Positions 25,601 through 34,033 are shown, counted from the first letter of the stretch. The stretch is 54,058 bases of DNA from JAMIFN01 sp964544605 (GCA_964544605.1 CAZJBX010000018.1:1-54058); one strand, 5' to 3'. Notes: generated from the letters alone by a model not told the origin. Program-made: numbers and translations.

Positions 25601-27743
25601 TGGCGGCGGCGGTGATGACATGCTGTTTGCCGATGATGATGACGGTGATTTGGATCGTTTGTATGGCGGCACTGGGGATGATGTGCTGGTGGGCGGTACG
25701 GGCCACGATGAGCTGTATGGTGAGGCGGGCAATGATCAGCTTTTTGCGGGCAGCGATGGCAGCCTGATGGAGGGCGGCGAAGGCAACGATTTGTATGTGG
25801 GTGGTGCCGGTGATGACCGCATGTACGATGTGAGCGGAAATGATATTTACTATATGGGTGGCGGCAGCAATACGATTGTGGATGTGGAGGGGTATGACCG
25901 CTATTACATTTATAAAGAGGATTTGCGCTCTGGCGGGGTGACGACGCTGGAAGATGGCGATGGTGTGGGGCAGTTGTATTTTGGCGGTAGGCCCGTGGTG
26001 GCTGAGGCGGTGGTGGCTGAGGCTGAGGGCCGCTGGCGCAGTACAGATGGGGCCTATGTGTTGCAGCGCGAGGGGGGTGATTTGGTGCTGAGTAGCCCAG
26101 AGGCTGGTGTGACTGGGCAGTTGGTGGTGCAGGGCTTTTTTGGCCAAGAGGAGTTTTTGGGGCTGAGGCTGCCTGAGTATGTGCCTGAGCCTGAGCCGAA
26201 TAAGCCGCCTGTGGTGGGGGCTGCGATTGCGGCGCAACGGGTGGATGAGGACAGTGCTTTGCATTTTGTGCTGCCTGCCGATGCGTTTAGCGACCCCGAT
26301 GGGGATGCGCTGACTTATAGCGCCCGTTTGGTAGGAGGCGGGGCGTTGCCTGCGTGGTTGAGCTTTGATGCGGCGACGCAGAGTTTTAGCGGCACGCCAG
26401 AGAATGATGATGTGGGTGTGCTGGCGCTGGAGGTGCTGGTGAGTGATGGCCGAGGGGGCCGTGCGAGCCAGCGCTTTGAGCTGGAGGTGGTAAATACGAA
26501 TGATGCGCCCGAGGTGGGTGTGGTGCTGCCCGCACAAGATGGGCAGGAGCGGCAGCCGTTTAGCTACAGTTTGCCGGCCAATGCCTTTACAGATGTGGAT
26601 GTGGGCGATGTGCTGACGCTGAGTGCCAGCGGTTTGCCTGCGTGGTTGCGCTTTGATGCCCAGAGCGGGACTTTTAGCGGCACGCCGCCTGTGGGTACGG
26701 CGGGTGATGTGAGCTGGACGGTGACGGCAACGGATTTGGCGGGTGAGAGTGTGAGCCAGACATTGACTTTGAGTGTGCGGCCGCAGCCCGGTAACCGTGC
26801 CCCTGAGGTGGGTGTGCCGTTGGCGGCGCAGAGCACCCGTGAGTGGAGTGCCTGGGCTTATGCCTTGCCGAGTGGCGCTTTTGTGGATGCGGATGCGGGG
26901 GATGTGTTGCGTTATGAGGCGGCGCTGGCCGATGGCAGTGCTTTGCCGTATTGGCTGAAGTTTGACCCAATAACAGGGACATTGAGCAGCAGTGAGGTGG
27001 CGCAGGGTTATGCGGGGGTGTTGGATATCCGCGTGACGGCGGTGGATTTGGCGGGGGCATCTGCGTCGCAGATTTTGACGCTGAATGTGGAGAAGAATCA
27101 GCGCTTGAACCCGATTGAGGGCACGGATCGGACAGATATTAAGCTGGGCACCAGAGGCAATGATTTGCTGATAGGGGGCAAGGGCAACGATGTTTTGACT
27201 GGCGGCTTGGGCGATGATACTTACCGCTGGAGCAAGGGCGATGGCAATGATCGCTTGATTGAGCTGGGCGGCAATGACACTTTGGTGCTGACGGATGTGA
27301 ACCCCGATGAGGTGAGGATTAGCAAGACTTTGCTGGGGGATATGCGTGTGAGTATTACCTCAACGGGTGAGGTGATTACGGTGACCCAGGGCTTGAGTTC
27401 GCTGCTGAAAGTGGGGCGGATTGAGGAGATTCGCTTTGCCGATGGTTCGAGCTGGGATTATGCGGAGATGCAACGCCAGTCTCGTTTGCCGCTACAGACG
27501 AGTTTGGCGAGTGTGGTGACGCAGCCGCTGCAAGATGTGTTGGATGAGGATTTCAGCAGTGTGGTGGCTTCTAACAATGTGTTGGCGGCATCGACAGCAC
27601 CCGCACAGGTGGCGCAGTTGGATCAGCTGGTGCAGGCGATGGCGAGTTTTGCGCCTGAGGCGGCGGCGAGTAGTGGGGTCGGCTCGCAGGCTTTGATCAA
27701 TGAGCCTGCTCGCTCTGTTTTGTCGCGCAGTGTGTTTGCTTGA
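22695..27743 (+). CDS. RTX protein with N-terminal lipase-like domain
   Basis: 1682 residues, no signal peptide, low Cys, as expected for a type I substrate. Residues 1-330 resemble a class 3 lipase-like alpha/beta hydrolase: DAVVWRGREGTEFAGRIYV, VSMRGTEGAQDFLTDFD, and the nucleophile elbow GHSLGG (H173, S174) before HLATSLARLFGG. H in NDSIHSQIG is a possible catalytic His. RTX calcium-binding nonapeptides (GGxGxDxUx) occur in blocks at about 510-560, 675-830 and 905-1055. Three putative-Ig/cadherin-like modules follow at about 1170-1465 (PAWLSFDAATQSFSGTPE, PAWLRFDAQSGTFSGTPP, PYWLKFDPITGTLSS). A last RTX block (GNDLLIGGKGNDVLTGG) lies at about 1481-1532, before a C-terminal secretion region. 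Likely a secreted phospholipase or lipase, for nutrition, virulence or competition. Overlaps the upstream membrane protein gene by 4 bases; exporter genes lie 550 bases downstream. Confidence 0.88.
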   Translation: MSNIKNSYINALLADAAYINFTPGEVAADMINAKGFENRFGITLATYIAENFEVISAINTSDILGSGFDAVVWRGREGTEFAGRIYVSMRGTEGAQDFLTDFDLAYNAGARDQIISMVNWWLRETTAAGEKAPQLIRVEIPGPIDYDVISLSPISSTGTGRLVSAKNIEINGHSLGGHLATSLARLFGGGSDAGLGSVDVESLMTFNTGGFNKSAADDFFSKIDAVLNDVGMSSLDVVDDKQINFYAENGINVTTNDSIHSQIGKRVGLYQEEGLLASNHYMYRITDLLALGSVMEKLDPNLSLAALNQIIAQGSHIAAGSLEGVLDALRRAVLGTSMPVLAIGDSSENNPIRVAYHDALFELQDSLDFQVLKGKLTFSAVSNTNSMVKEAKEDFAQFLALHTLSPILIYTQNEGALAALQATHADAYTAWQADLVAREAGDKSHAYTYTDQWYQDRSAMLGKLVERNLADDQKTTMDGQNIAYTDIKRAEVLRYGSWTGDENRQQIKFGSEKDDVLIGGGRNDRLYGGAGNDILFSGGGADYLEGGADYDIYRLDPSNPGGVTIYDSDGLGVIEVKGKSVTGSFNHYANASDNPTDYYSSDSSYKLSRVGAEDSGHWRLLARGDSGSYELLANLTGWKSGDLGLSLGGDPIGALPVRGMPPSNKDYYHNINAVRATEGLILTGGNRSDSIAGSDYADVIYTGDGLLHYVVANGGNDVVYGGGGRDYIRAGSNAGTGANDHDVVYGGEGSDMIYGGAGDDQIWGNGSDEEYLRTAADSGERGDWLSGEAGNDTIYGSRSSDVIFGGAGADVLYGGAGNDLILGDAQYSTGSGAVAVAYATNTVSYVWSTNLDGYLQGPLSERDYGLDPVMFVNGKVFEWGWSGTEEDFSITLASGISFLSQQRVAAGGGNDFIDGGDGDDWIAGQTGDDIIYGGAGDDIIYGDDVMPLPNGAPDGNDILYAGAGRDVLFGGGGDDMLFADDDDGDLDRLYGGTGDDVLVGGTGHDELYGEAGNDQLFAGSDGSLMEGGEGNDLYVGGAGDDRMYDVSGNDIYYMGGGSNTIVDVEGYDRYYIYKEDLRSGGVTTLEDGDGVGQLYFGGRPVVAEAVVAEAEGRWRSTDGAYVLQREGGDLVLSSPEAGVTGQLVVQGFFGQEEFLGLRLPEYVPEPEPNKPPVVGAAIAAQRVDEDSALHFVLPADAFSDPDGDALTYSARLVGGGALPAWLSFDAATQSFSGTPENDDVGVLALEVLVSDGRGGRASQRFELEVVNTNDAPEVGVVLPAQDGQERQPFSYSLPANAFTDVDVGDVLTLSASGLPAWLRFDAQSGTFSGTPPVGTAGDVSWTVTATDLAGESVSQTLTLSVRPQPGNRAPEVGVPLAAQSTREWSAWAYALPSGAFVDADAGDVLRYEAALADGSALPYWLKFDPITGTLSSSEVAQGYAGVLDIRVTAVDLAGASASQILTLNVEKNQRLNPIEGTDRTDIKLGTRGNDLLIGGKGNDVLTGGLGDDTYRWSKGDGNDRLIELGGNDTLVLTDVNPDEVRISKTLLGDMRVSITSTGEVITVTQGLSSLLKVGRIEEIRFADGSSWDYAEMQRQSRLPLQTSLASVVTQPLQDVLDEDFSSVVASNNVLAASTAPAQVAQLDQLVQAMASFAPEAAASSGVGSQALINEPARSVLSRSVFA

Positions 27744-27767
27744 GGCTTGAGTGCTTGGGCTTGATTC

Positions 27768-28252
27768 GCAGTGTCTGCTTGCAAGAGAAACCGAGATTGC
27801 GGCTCGGGGGCTGCAATGACGCTGTAGGGGAAGGGCGGTGATGACGCTGTAGGAGTAGGGCTGCCACTCTAAAAGTCGTGTCACTCTTCCCCTCCCCCGG
27901 AGGGGTGGCAGGCGAAGCCTGACGGGGTGGTGGTATTTCAGCAGCATGGCCATAACCACCCCGCCCTAACGGGCACCCCTCCGAGGGAGGGGAATAAAGC
28001 CAAAGCGCTAGCCAACCACCCCGCCCTAACGGGCACCCCTCCGAGGGAGGGGAATAAAGCCAAAGCCAAAGCGCTAGCCAACCACCCCGCCCTAACGGGC
28101 ACCCTTTCGAGGGTGGGGCATAAAGCCAAGCACTTAACCCCATCCTCCGATGTAGGGCACAAAACCTGCGTCACTGCGGGCTTGACCCGCAGTCTCTGCC
28201 GCACGGAAAGCCGAGATTGCGGCTCGGGGGCCGCAATGACGCTGTAGGGAAT
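27768..28252. repeat. Mosaic gamma, alpha and triple-beta array before the exporter operon
   Basis: A degenerate gamma lies at about 27768-27830 and a reversed alpha at about 27887-27930. Three reversed beta elements (ACCACCCCGCCCTAACGGGC-ACCCCTCCGAGGGAGGGG) start near 27955, 28018 and 28081, about 60-66 bp apart, joined by AATAAAGCCAAAGCGCTAGC. A full gamma follows at about 28165-28250. Read on the plus strand, the beta copies can encode NHPALTGTPPREGN, almost the same peptide that ends the DUF559 protein. The interval 27744-28294 has no supported gene. Confidence 0.9.
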
Positions 28253-28294
28253 GGGGCGCAGTCTCTGTTAGGACACTTAACTGTATTAAAAAAA

Positions 28295-30484
28295 ATGCCG
28301 ATACCTGATAAGGAAATCGTGGCCCGCAGCGATGCGGCGCAGGAGGCTGCTGCTGCACCGCCGCCCGTGGATACGGGCTTGGCTTGTGTGTTGATGCTGG
28401 CCCAGTTCCACGGTGTGGTGGCCGATGCGGCGAAGTTGCAGCATGAGTATGGCCATGCGCTGTTTGATCAGACGACTGTGCTCCATGCGGCGCAAGGTTT
28501 GGGCCTGAGTGCGAAGTGTGTGCGCCAGCCGCCTGAGCGTTTGGGGCGTGCGCCGCTGCCCTGCATTGCGGTGGATGTGGATGGTGGCTTTTTTGTGCTG
28601 GCCAAGGTGGATGAGGCGGAAGATGGGCGAATTTTGATTCAACGCCCAGGTGAGGCACCGTCTGTGCTGTCTTTGGCGGCGTTGATGGCGCTGTGGAGCG
28701 GAGAGCTGATTTTTATCAGCAGCAAGGCGAATTTTGCCGCCGAGGTGGCGCATTTTGATTTCACTTGGTTTGTGCCTGCGGTGGTGAAATACCGCAAGTT
28801 ACTGGCTGAGGTGCTGTTGGTGTCCCTTGTGTTGCAGTTGCTGGGTTTGGTGACACCGCTGTTTTTTCAGGTGGTGATGGATAAGGTGCTGGTGAATCAC
28901 GCTTTGCAGACGCTGAATGTGATTGCCGTTGGTTTGCTGTGTGCGACGATTTTTGAGGTCTTGCTGACGGGGATTCGTACTTATGTGTTTGCCCACACGA
29001 GTAGCAAGATTGATGTGGAGTTGGGGGCGCGTTTGTTTCGTCATTTGCTGGCGCTGCCGCTGGGCTATTTTCAGTCACGGCGGGTGGGGGATTCGGTGGC
29101 CCGTGTGCGTGAGTTGGAGAGTATTCGGGCATTTTTAACGGGCAATGCCATGACGCTGTTGCTGGATTTGGCGTTTTCAGTGGTTTTTATTGCGGTGATG
29201 CTGTGGTATAGCCGAGCGTTGACGCTGATTGTGGTGGCATCTATTCCTGTTTATATCGTGTTGTCGTTGATTTTTACGCCAATATTAAGGGCACGATTGA
29301 GTGATAAGTTCAATAGAGGGGCAGAGAATCAATCTTTTTTGGTGGAGACGATTAGCGGGATTGATACGCTGAAGTCGATGGCGGTGGAGCCGCGCTGGCA
29401 GCAGCGCTGGGATAAGCAGTTGGCGGCTTATGTGGCGTCGGGGCTGTCGAGTACGCATATTTCAACCATTGCGAGTAATGCGGTGATGCTGGTGAGTAAG
29501 CTGGTGACACTGGGGATTATGTGGCTGGGTGCAACGCTGGTGATTGATGGGCAGTTGACGGTGGGTGAGCTGATTGCTTTTAATATGCTGGCGGGACAGG
29601 TTTCTGGCCCGATTTTGCGGATGGCACAGCTGTGGAATGATTTCCAGCAGGTGGGCATTTCTATGAGCCGCTTAGGGGATATTTTAAATACACGCACAGA
29701 GGTGGAGGGCAATAAGACCCGTATTCCGCGTTTGGCTGGAGCAATTGAGTTTGATCAGGTGTCGTTTCGGTACCGGCCCGATGCGGCGGATGTGATTCGG
29801 AATATGCAACTGAAAATTGCCGCTGGTGAGGTGATTGGGGTGGTGGGGCGTTCAGGTTCGGGTAAGAGCACTTTGGCGCGTTTGGTGCAGCGCCTTTATG
29901 TGCCTGACCGTGGCCGTGTGTTGGTGGATGGGCAGGATATTGCCATTGTAGATACGGCTTCGTTGCGGCAGCAGATTGGTGTGGTGCAACAAGAGAATGT
30001 GTTGTTCAATCGTTCGGTACGAGACAATATTGCTTTGTCAAATCCTGTGGCATCCATTGAAGATATTATTGAGGCGGCGCAGTTGGCTGGAGCACATGAT
30101 TTTATTTGTGAGCTACCTGAGGCGTATGATACTGTGGTGGGTGAGCATGGCAGTGGTTTGTCTGGCGGGCAGCGCCAGCGTATTGCGATTGCCCGTGCAT
30201 TGATGGGGGACCCGCGCATTCTTATTTTTGATGAGGCGACGAGTGCGCTGGATTATGAGTCAGAGAAAATCATTCAAGATAATATGCGTTTGATTTGCCA
30301 AGGGCGAACGGTGATTATTATTGCCCATCGTTTATCAGCGGTGCGTTTGGCCGATCGTATTGTGGTGCTGGAGCGCGGGCAGATTGCGGAGGTGGGTTCG
30401 CATGAGGCGTTGTTGGCCCAGCCACAGGGTATTTACAGCCATTTGCACCGTTTGCAGCAGGGCGGTGTAGGGGAGGGGGCATGA
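28295..30484 (+). CDS. Type I secretion system permease/ATPase (HlyB family)
   Basis: 729 residues. The N-terminal about 130 residues are a C39-peptidase-like domain without catalytic residues: the position of the catalytic Cys reads DTGLACV with Thr27, and the usual His site reads GGFFVLAKV. Such dead domains in HlyB bind unfolded RTX substrate instead of cutting a leader. A six-helix exporter domain covers about 150-440 (LVSLVLQLLGLVTPLFFQVV onward). The nucleotide-binding domain has Walker A GRSGSGKST (about 517), LSGGQRQRIAIARAL (about 621) and Walker B ILIFDEATSALD. The frame is open from 28217, but earlier codons are repeat sequence; ATG 28295 was chosen. Its stop overlaps the next ATG (ATGA). 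Expected substrate: the RTX lipase-like protein upstream. Confidence 0.93.
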   Translation: MPIPDKEIVARSDAAQEAAAAPPPVDTGLACVLMLAQFHGVVADAAKLQHEYGHALFDQTTVLHAAQGLGLSAKCVRQPPERLGRAPLPCIAVDVDGGFFVLAKVDEAEDGRILIQRPGEAPSVLSLAALMALWSGELIFISSKANFAAEVAHFDFTWFVPAVVKYRKLLAEVLLVSLVLQLLGLVTPLFFQVVMDKVLVNHALQTLNVIAVGLLCATIFEVLLTGIRTYVFAHTSSKIDVELGARLFRHLLALPLGYFQSRRVGDSVARVRELESIRAFLTGNAMTLLLDLAFSVVFIAVMLWYSRALTLIVVASIPVYIVLSLIFTPILRARLSDKFNRGAENQSFLVETISGIDTLKSMAVEPRWQQRWDKQLAAYVASGLSSTHISTIASNAVMLVSKLVTLGIMWLGATLVIDGQLTVGELIAFNMLAGQVSGPILRMAQLWNDFQQVGISMSRLGDILNTRTEVEGNKTRIPRLAGAIEFDQVSFRYRPDAADVIRNMQLKIAAGEVIGVVGRSGSGKSTLARLVQRLYVPDRGRVLVDGQDIAIVDTASLRQQIGVVQQENVLFNRSVRDNIALSNPVASIEDIIEAAQLAGAHDFICELPEAYDTVVGEHGSGLSGGQRQRIAIARALMGDPRILIFDEATSALDYESEKIIQDNMRLICQGRTVIIIAHRLSAVRLADRIVVLERGQIAEVGSHEALLAQPQGIYSHLHRLQQGGVGEGA

Positions 30485-31848
30485 GTTTGAGGCATCGCGT
30501 TCAAGCTTATGCAGAGCTTTTGGGCCGCTATGGGCGCAGTTTGGCTTATTTTTGGCGGCATCGCCATGATTTGGGCAACCATTTGTTGCGAGAGGATGAG
30601 GCGGCTTTTTTGCCTGCGGCTTTGGCGGTGCAGCAAGCGCCGCCTTCGCATACGCTGAGGATGACGGCGTGGGTGCTGATGTTGTTGGTGCTGACGGGGT
30701 TTGCTTGGGCTTTGTTGGGGCGGATGGATATTGTGGTGAGTGCCGATGGCAAGGTGATTCCGAGTGAGCGCAGCAAGACGATTGCGGCGGTCGAGACGGG
30801 CAGTGTGCTGAGTTTGAATGTGGCGGAGGGGCAGGTGGTGAGCGCAGGCGATGTGTTACTGCAATTGGATACAAGTGCCCTCGATGCGGAGCATGATCGT
30901 GCGCTGGGTGAGAAGCATGAGGCGGTGCTGAGTTTGGCGCGCAATCAGGCTTTGCTGGATGCTGTGCGAGAGGGCCGCCCGCCTGTGCTGCCGCCACTGG
31001 CGCAGTTACAAGCTGACTATGACGCGGATGTGGCTGCGGAGCGCTGGCAGGCGGCGCATTTGCATGTGCATGGGCAGTGGCAAGATTATGCGGCCAAGCA
31101 TAAAAAACTGAGCGATGAGGTGGCCAGCCACGCGCAAGCGCTGCCATTGGCTGCGGCTCAGGCGGCAAGTTATCGGCAGTTGGCTGCCAGTCATGATGTG
31201 TCGCAAGATGCATGGCAAGAGAAAGAGCAGACCCGTTTGCGCTTGCAGGCGCAGTGGCATGAGGCGCGCAATCAGCGTGATGCCTTGGCGGCGGAGGTGG
31301 CGCGCCAAGCATTGGATCAGATGGCTGAGGCCAGCCGCGTGATTGCGGCATCGGCTCAAGAGGCCCGCCGTGCGGCAAGTAGCAGCCGTTTGCTGACTTT
31401 GTATGCGCCTGTGGATGGCACAGTGCAGCAATTGGCGGTGCACGCTTTGGGCGCTGTGGTGCAGGCGGCGCAGCCAGTGATGCAGATTGTGCCGAGCGAG
31501 GGGCCGCTGGAGGTGGAGGCTTTTATGGATAACAAGGATAAGGGTTTTGTGCAAGCAGGCCAGCGCGTGGCGGTGAAGGTGGATGCGTTTGAGTACACCA
31601 AATATGGGACGCTGCCGGGGCGGGTGATTCATGTGTCGCAGGATGCGATTCCTGACGAGCACCGTGGTTTGATGTATGCAGTGAAGGTGTTGTTGGATGA
31701 GACGGCGTTGGATGTGAAGGGGCAGGCCAAGCCGATTACCCCAGGGATGGCGGTGAGCGTGGAGATTAAAACGGGGGAGCGCCGCATCATTGAGTATGTG
31801 ATGAGCCCTTTGATGCGCCATACGCGGGAGTCTTTGCGTGAGCGCTAG
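30481..31848 (+). CDS. Type I secretion membrane fusion/adaptor protein (HlyD family)
   Basis: 455 residues. A cytoplasmic N-terminal about 60 residues, one membrane segment (AWVLMLLVLTGFAWALLG), then the lipoyl half-motif VSADGKVIPSERSKTIAAVE. A long helical hairpin (about 130-290) spans the periplasm and is followed by the second lipoyl half (LLTLYAPVDGTVQQLAVHAL) and the beta-barrel ending KPITPGMAVSVEIKTGERRI, a hallmark of HlyD. It bridges the ABC exporter and TolC. Four-base overlap with the ABC gene and 11-base overlap with the TolC gene show a tight operon. Confidence 0.94.
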   Translation: MSLRHRVQAYAELLGRYGRSLAYFWRHRHDLGNHLLREDEAAFLPAALAVQQAPPSHTLRMTAWVLMLLVLTGFAWALLGRMDIVVSADGKVIPSERSKTIAAVETGSVLSLNVAEGQVVSAGDVLLQLDTSALDAEHDRALGEKHEAVLSLARNQALLDAVREGRPPVLPPLAQLQADYDADVAAERWQAAHLHVHGQWQDYAAKHKKLSDEVASHAQALPLAAAQAASYRQLAASHDVSQDAWQEKEQTRLRLQAQWHEARNQRDALAAEVARQALDQMAEASRVIAASAQEARRAASSSRLLTLYAPVDGTVQQLAVHALGAVVQAAQPVMQIVPSEGPLEVEAFMDNKDKGFVQAGQRVAVKVDAFEYTKYGTLPGRVIHVSQDAIPDEHRGLMYAVKVLLDETALDVKGQAKPITPGMAVSVEIKTGERRIIEYVMSPLMRHTRESLRER

Positions 31849-33454
31849 GTCAGTTTTTGACGCATGGGGCAAGAGGGCGTTGCTGGGTTTGGCCTTGGCT
31901 TTGTTCCCTTTGCATGGCTTGGCCGAGAGCTGGCGAGATGACAGTACGCCTTGGCAGGATCCGCTGCAAACCCTGCCTGTGGCGCTGCGGCTGAGCCCGA
32001 CTTTATCGCTAGCCCCTGAGTTGCAGCAGCGTGCTGCGGTGCTGGCTTGGCCAGCGCCACTTGCTTCAGGTGTGAGTCCAAGGGCAGTTGTGGAGGCTGG
32101 GGTTGGGCCTTGTTTGCCGCGAGAGGGGGATACGCCCAGCCACCGCCAGCAGGCTTTGGCTTTGTTGCAAGCGGCACAAAGCAAGCTGCTGCCTGAGCCA
32201 GAGTTTGATGCAGATGAGCGGCCTTGGTTGACGCTGGCCACGGCGATTGAGCTGACGCTTTGCCATAGCCCCCAAGTGCGGACGAGTGCCAATGCCATTG
32301 CCCAGCAAGCGGCGCAGTTGGGGCTGGCGCGCAGTGCCTATTGGCCGAGGCTTCAGTTTGGGGCGACGCGTCAGCGCAGTGAAATGGGGGCGGATAGTGT
32401 GTGGGTGAATCGCCAACATGCGGTTTTGAGTTGGCGGCTGTGGGATTTTGGCAGCCGCAGTGCCCGCACGGATGCGGCCCAAGCGCAGTTGCAAGCGGCT
32501 TTGTTGATGCAAGATGCCAGTGTGCGTGAAGCCTTGGCCGATATGTTGCAAAGCTATGGGCAGGTGCAAGTGGCGCAAGCCAAGCTGAAGACGCAATTGA
32601 GTTTGCGGCCTTTGGCCGAGCGCAATTTGCAGGCGGTTCGCCGCCGTGAACAGGGCGGGGCGGCCAGCGCGAATGAGGCATTGCAGGCGCGTGCGGCTTT
32701 GGCACGCATTGAGCTAGAAATCAGCCGCAGCCAAGGGGAGTTAGAGACGGTGCAAGCGCGCCTGAGTCATTTGCTGGGCCTGCCGCCTGGGACGACCTAT
32801 CGCGTTCAAGCAGAACGAGAGACTGAGATGACTGTGAGCGGCAGCGCAAAGGATGCTGAGCCGCTTTTGAGCCGCAGTTTAGATGACTGGCTGGATCAAG
32901 CCTTGCAGCAACACCCAGCGATTCAAGCCGCACGAGCCCAGTGGCAGAGTGCCCAAGCGCAGTTGCAGGCGATACAGGCTGAGGGGCTGCCTACTGTGGA
33001 TATCAATGTGGGGCACTATCGCCATGGCCGCCCAGATACGGCGGTGGCGGCGGGCAGTTTGGGGCGTGAAAATTTGATTGGCCTGAGCCTGAACTTTCCT
33101 TTGTTCGAGGGCTTTGCCCACACTTATAAAGTGCGAAGCGCGCAAGCTGAGCTGGCGCAGAAAGTGATCGATTTAGAAGCCACAGAGCTGCAAACTTTGC
33201 AAGACTTGGTGGTGTTGCACGCCCAAGCGAAGGCGGCTTTCAGTCATTTGCAAGTGGCCCGCCGTCTTTTTGTTGTTTCGCAGGAATTGGCGCAATCGGC
33301 CCAGCGGCAGTATGAACAGGGGGCGATGGATGTGATGCAATTGAACCAAGGTCTGAGCCATTTGCAGCAGGCGCAAGGCGACCTCAGTCGCAGCTATCAC
33401 GACTGGCATCAGGCCCGTTTGCGTTTGTGGTTGCAGGAGCTTGCGGGGGAGTAA
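31838..33454 (+). CDS. TolC-family outer membrane efflux protein of the type I system
   Basis: 538 residues. Signal peptide RALLGLALALFPLHGLA-ES. A Pro-rich N-terminal extension of about 90 residues precedes the first TolC repeat (LTLATAIELTLCHSPQVRTS). The second repeat is around LDDWLDQALQQHPAIQAARA, and long amphipathic helices with Ala/Gln heptads form the periplasmic tunnel. The start is GTG at 31838, inside the last codons of the hlyD-like gene; no in-frame ATG gives a full signal peptide. Forms the outer membrane channel for the RTX substrate. A bidirectional terminator follows. Confidence 0.92.
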   Translation: MSARSVFDAWGKRALLGLALALFPLHGLAESWRDDSTPWQDPLQTLPVALRLSPTLSLAPELQQRAAVLAWPAPLASGVSPRAVVEAGVGPCLPREGDTPSHRQQALALLQAAQSKLLPEPEFDADERPWLTLATAIELTLCHSPQVRTSANAIAQQAAQLGLARSAYWPRLQFGATRQRSEMGADSVWVNRQHAVLSWRLWDFGSRSARTDAAQAQLQAALLMQDASVREALADMLQSYGQVQVAQAKLKTQLSLRPLAERNLQAVRRREQGGAASANEALQARAALARIELEISRSQGELETVQARLSHLLGLPPGTTYRVQAERETEMTVSGSAKDAEPLLSRSLDDWLDQALQQHPAIQAARAQWQSAQAQLQAIQAEGLPTVDINVGHYRHGRPDTAVAAGSLGRENLIGLSLNFPLFEGFAHTYKVRSAQAELAQKVIDLEATELQTLQDLVVLHAQAKAAFSHLQVARRLFVVSQELAQSAQRQYEQGAMDVMQLNQGLSHLQQAQGDLSRSYHDWHQARLRLWLQELAGE

Positions 33455-33503
33455 GGGGCAGGGCAGGCGGCTGCTTTTGGCTTGCCGCTGTTGCTTGGGC
33501 ATG

Positions 33504-33541
33504 AAAAAACCGCCTGGGCTTGTGGCCTGAGGCGGTTTTTT
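33504..33541. terminator. Bidirectional terminator between tolC-like gene and rplI
   Basis: Stem AAAAAACCGCC (33504-33514) pairs perfectly with GGCGGTTTTTT (33531-33541), with A and T runs on both outer sides, so it can stop transcription of both convergent operons. Confidence 0.9.
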
Positions 33542-33559
33542 GGGCTGGAAGCGGGCTGT

Positions 33560-34012
33560 TTAAGCGGCTTCGCCGTAGATGGCGACGGTGATTTCCGCCA
33601 CGACATCGGTGTGCAGAGCAACATTGACGCTGCTTTCGCCGATGGTTTTGATGTGGCCTTCAGGCATACGCACTTGCGCTTTGTTCACTTTGAAGCCTTG
33701 TTTGTTCAGCTCTTCAGCGATGTCGCCGTTGGTGACTGAACCGAACAGGCGGCCATCGACACCCGCTTTTTGCGTGAGTTTGAGTTCGAGGCCATTGAGT
33801 TTTTCGGCAACGCCTTGGGCTTCGGCCAGTTTCTCTGCGGCGATTTTTTCCAGCTCGGCGCGGCGGGCTTCAAATTCAGCACGGGCAGCAGCAGTGGCGC
33901 GCTTGGCACGGCCAGTGGGGATGAGGAAGTTGCGTGCGTAGCCGTCTTTGACGGTGACGATGTCGCCCAGTTGACCGAGGTTGAGGACTTTTTCAAGAAG
34001 AATGATTTGCAT
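33560..34012 (-). CDS. rplI: 50S ribosomal protein L9
   Basis: 150 residues starting MQIILLEKVLNLGQLGDIV, the N-terminal L9 domain (GYARNFLIPTGRA), a long connecting helix and the C-terminal domain (GRLFGSVTNGDIAEEL). It binds 23S rRNA near the L1 stalk and helps maintain the reading frame. Last gene of the rpsF-priB-rpsR-rplI operon. Confidence 0.97.
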   Translation of the reverse strand: MQIILLEKVLNLGQLGDIVTVKDGYARNFLIPTGRAKRATAAARAEFEARRAELEKIAAEKLAEAQGVAEKLNGLELKLTQKAGVDGRLFGSVTNGDIAEELNKQGFKVNKAQVRMPEGHIKTIGESSVNVALHTDVVAEITVAIYGEAA

Positions 34013-34033
34013 GATGAATACTCCTTGGGCAGC

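Noticed and set aside
25389..26537. 382-codon open frame antisense to the RTX repeats
   Set aside because: Low-complexity Ile/His/Ala product arising from the reverse complement of GGxGxD codons.
27927..28247. 106-codon frame with repeated NHPALTGTPPREGN peptide
   Set aside because: It is a translation of three beta repeats, not a gene; its likeness to the DUF559 C-terminus is reported as a finding.
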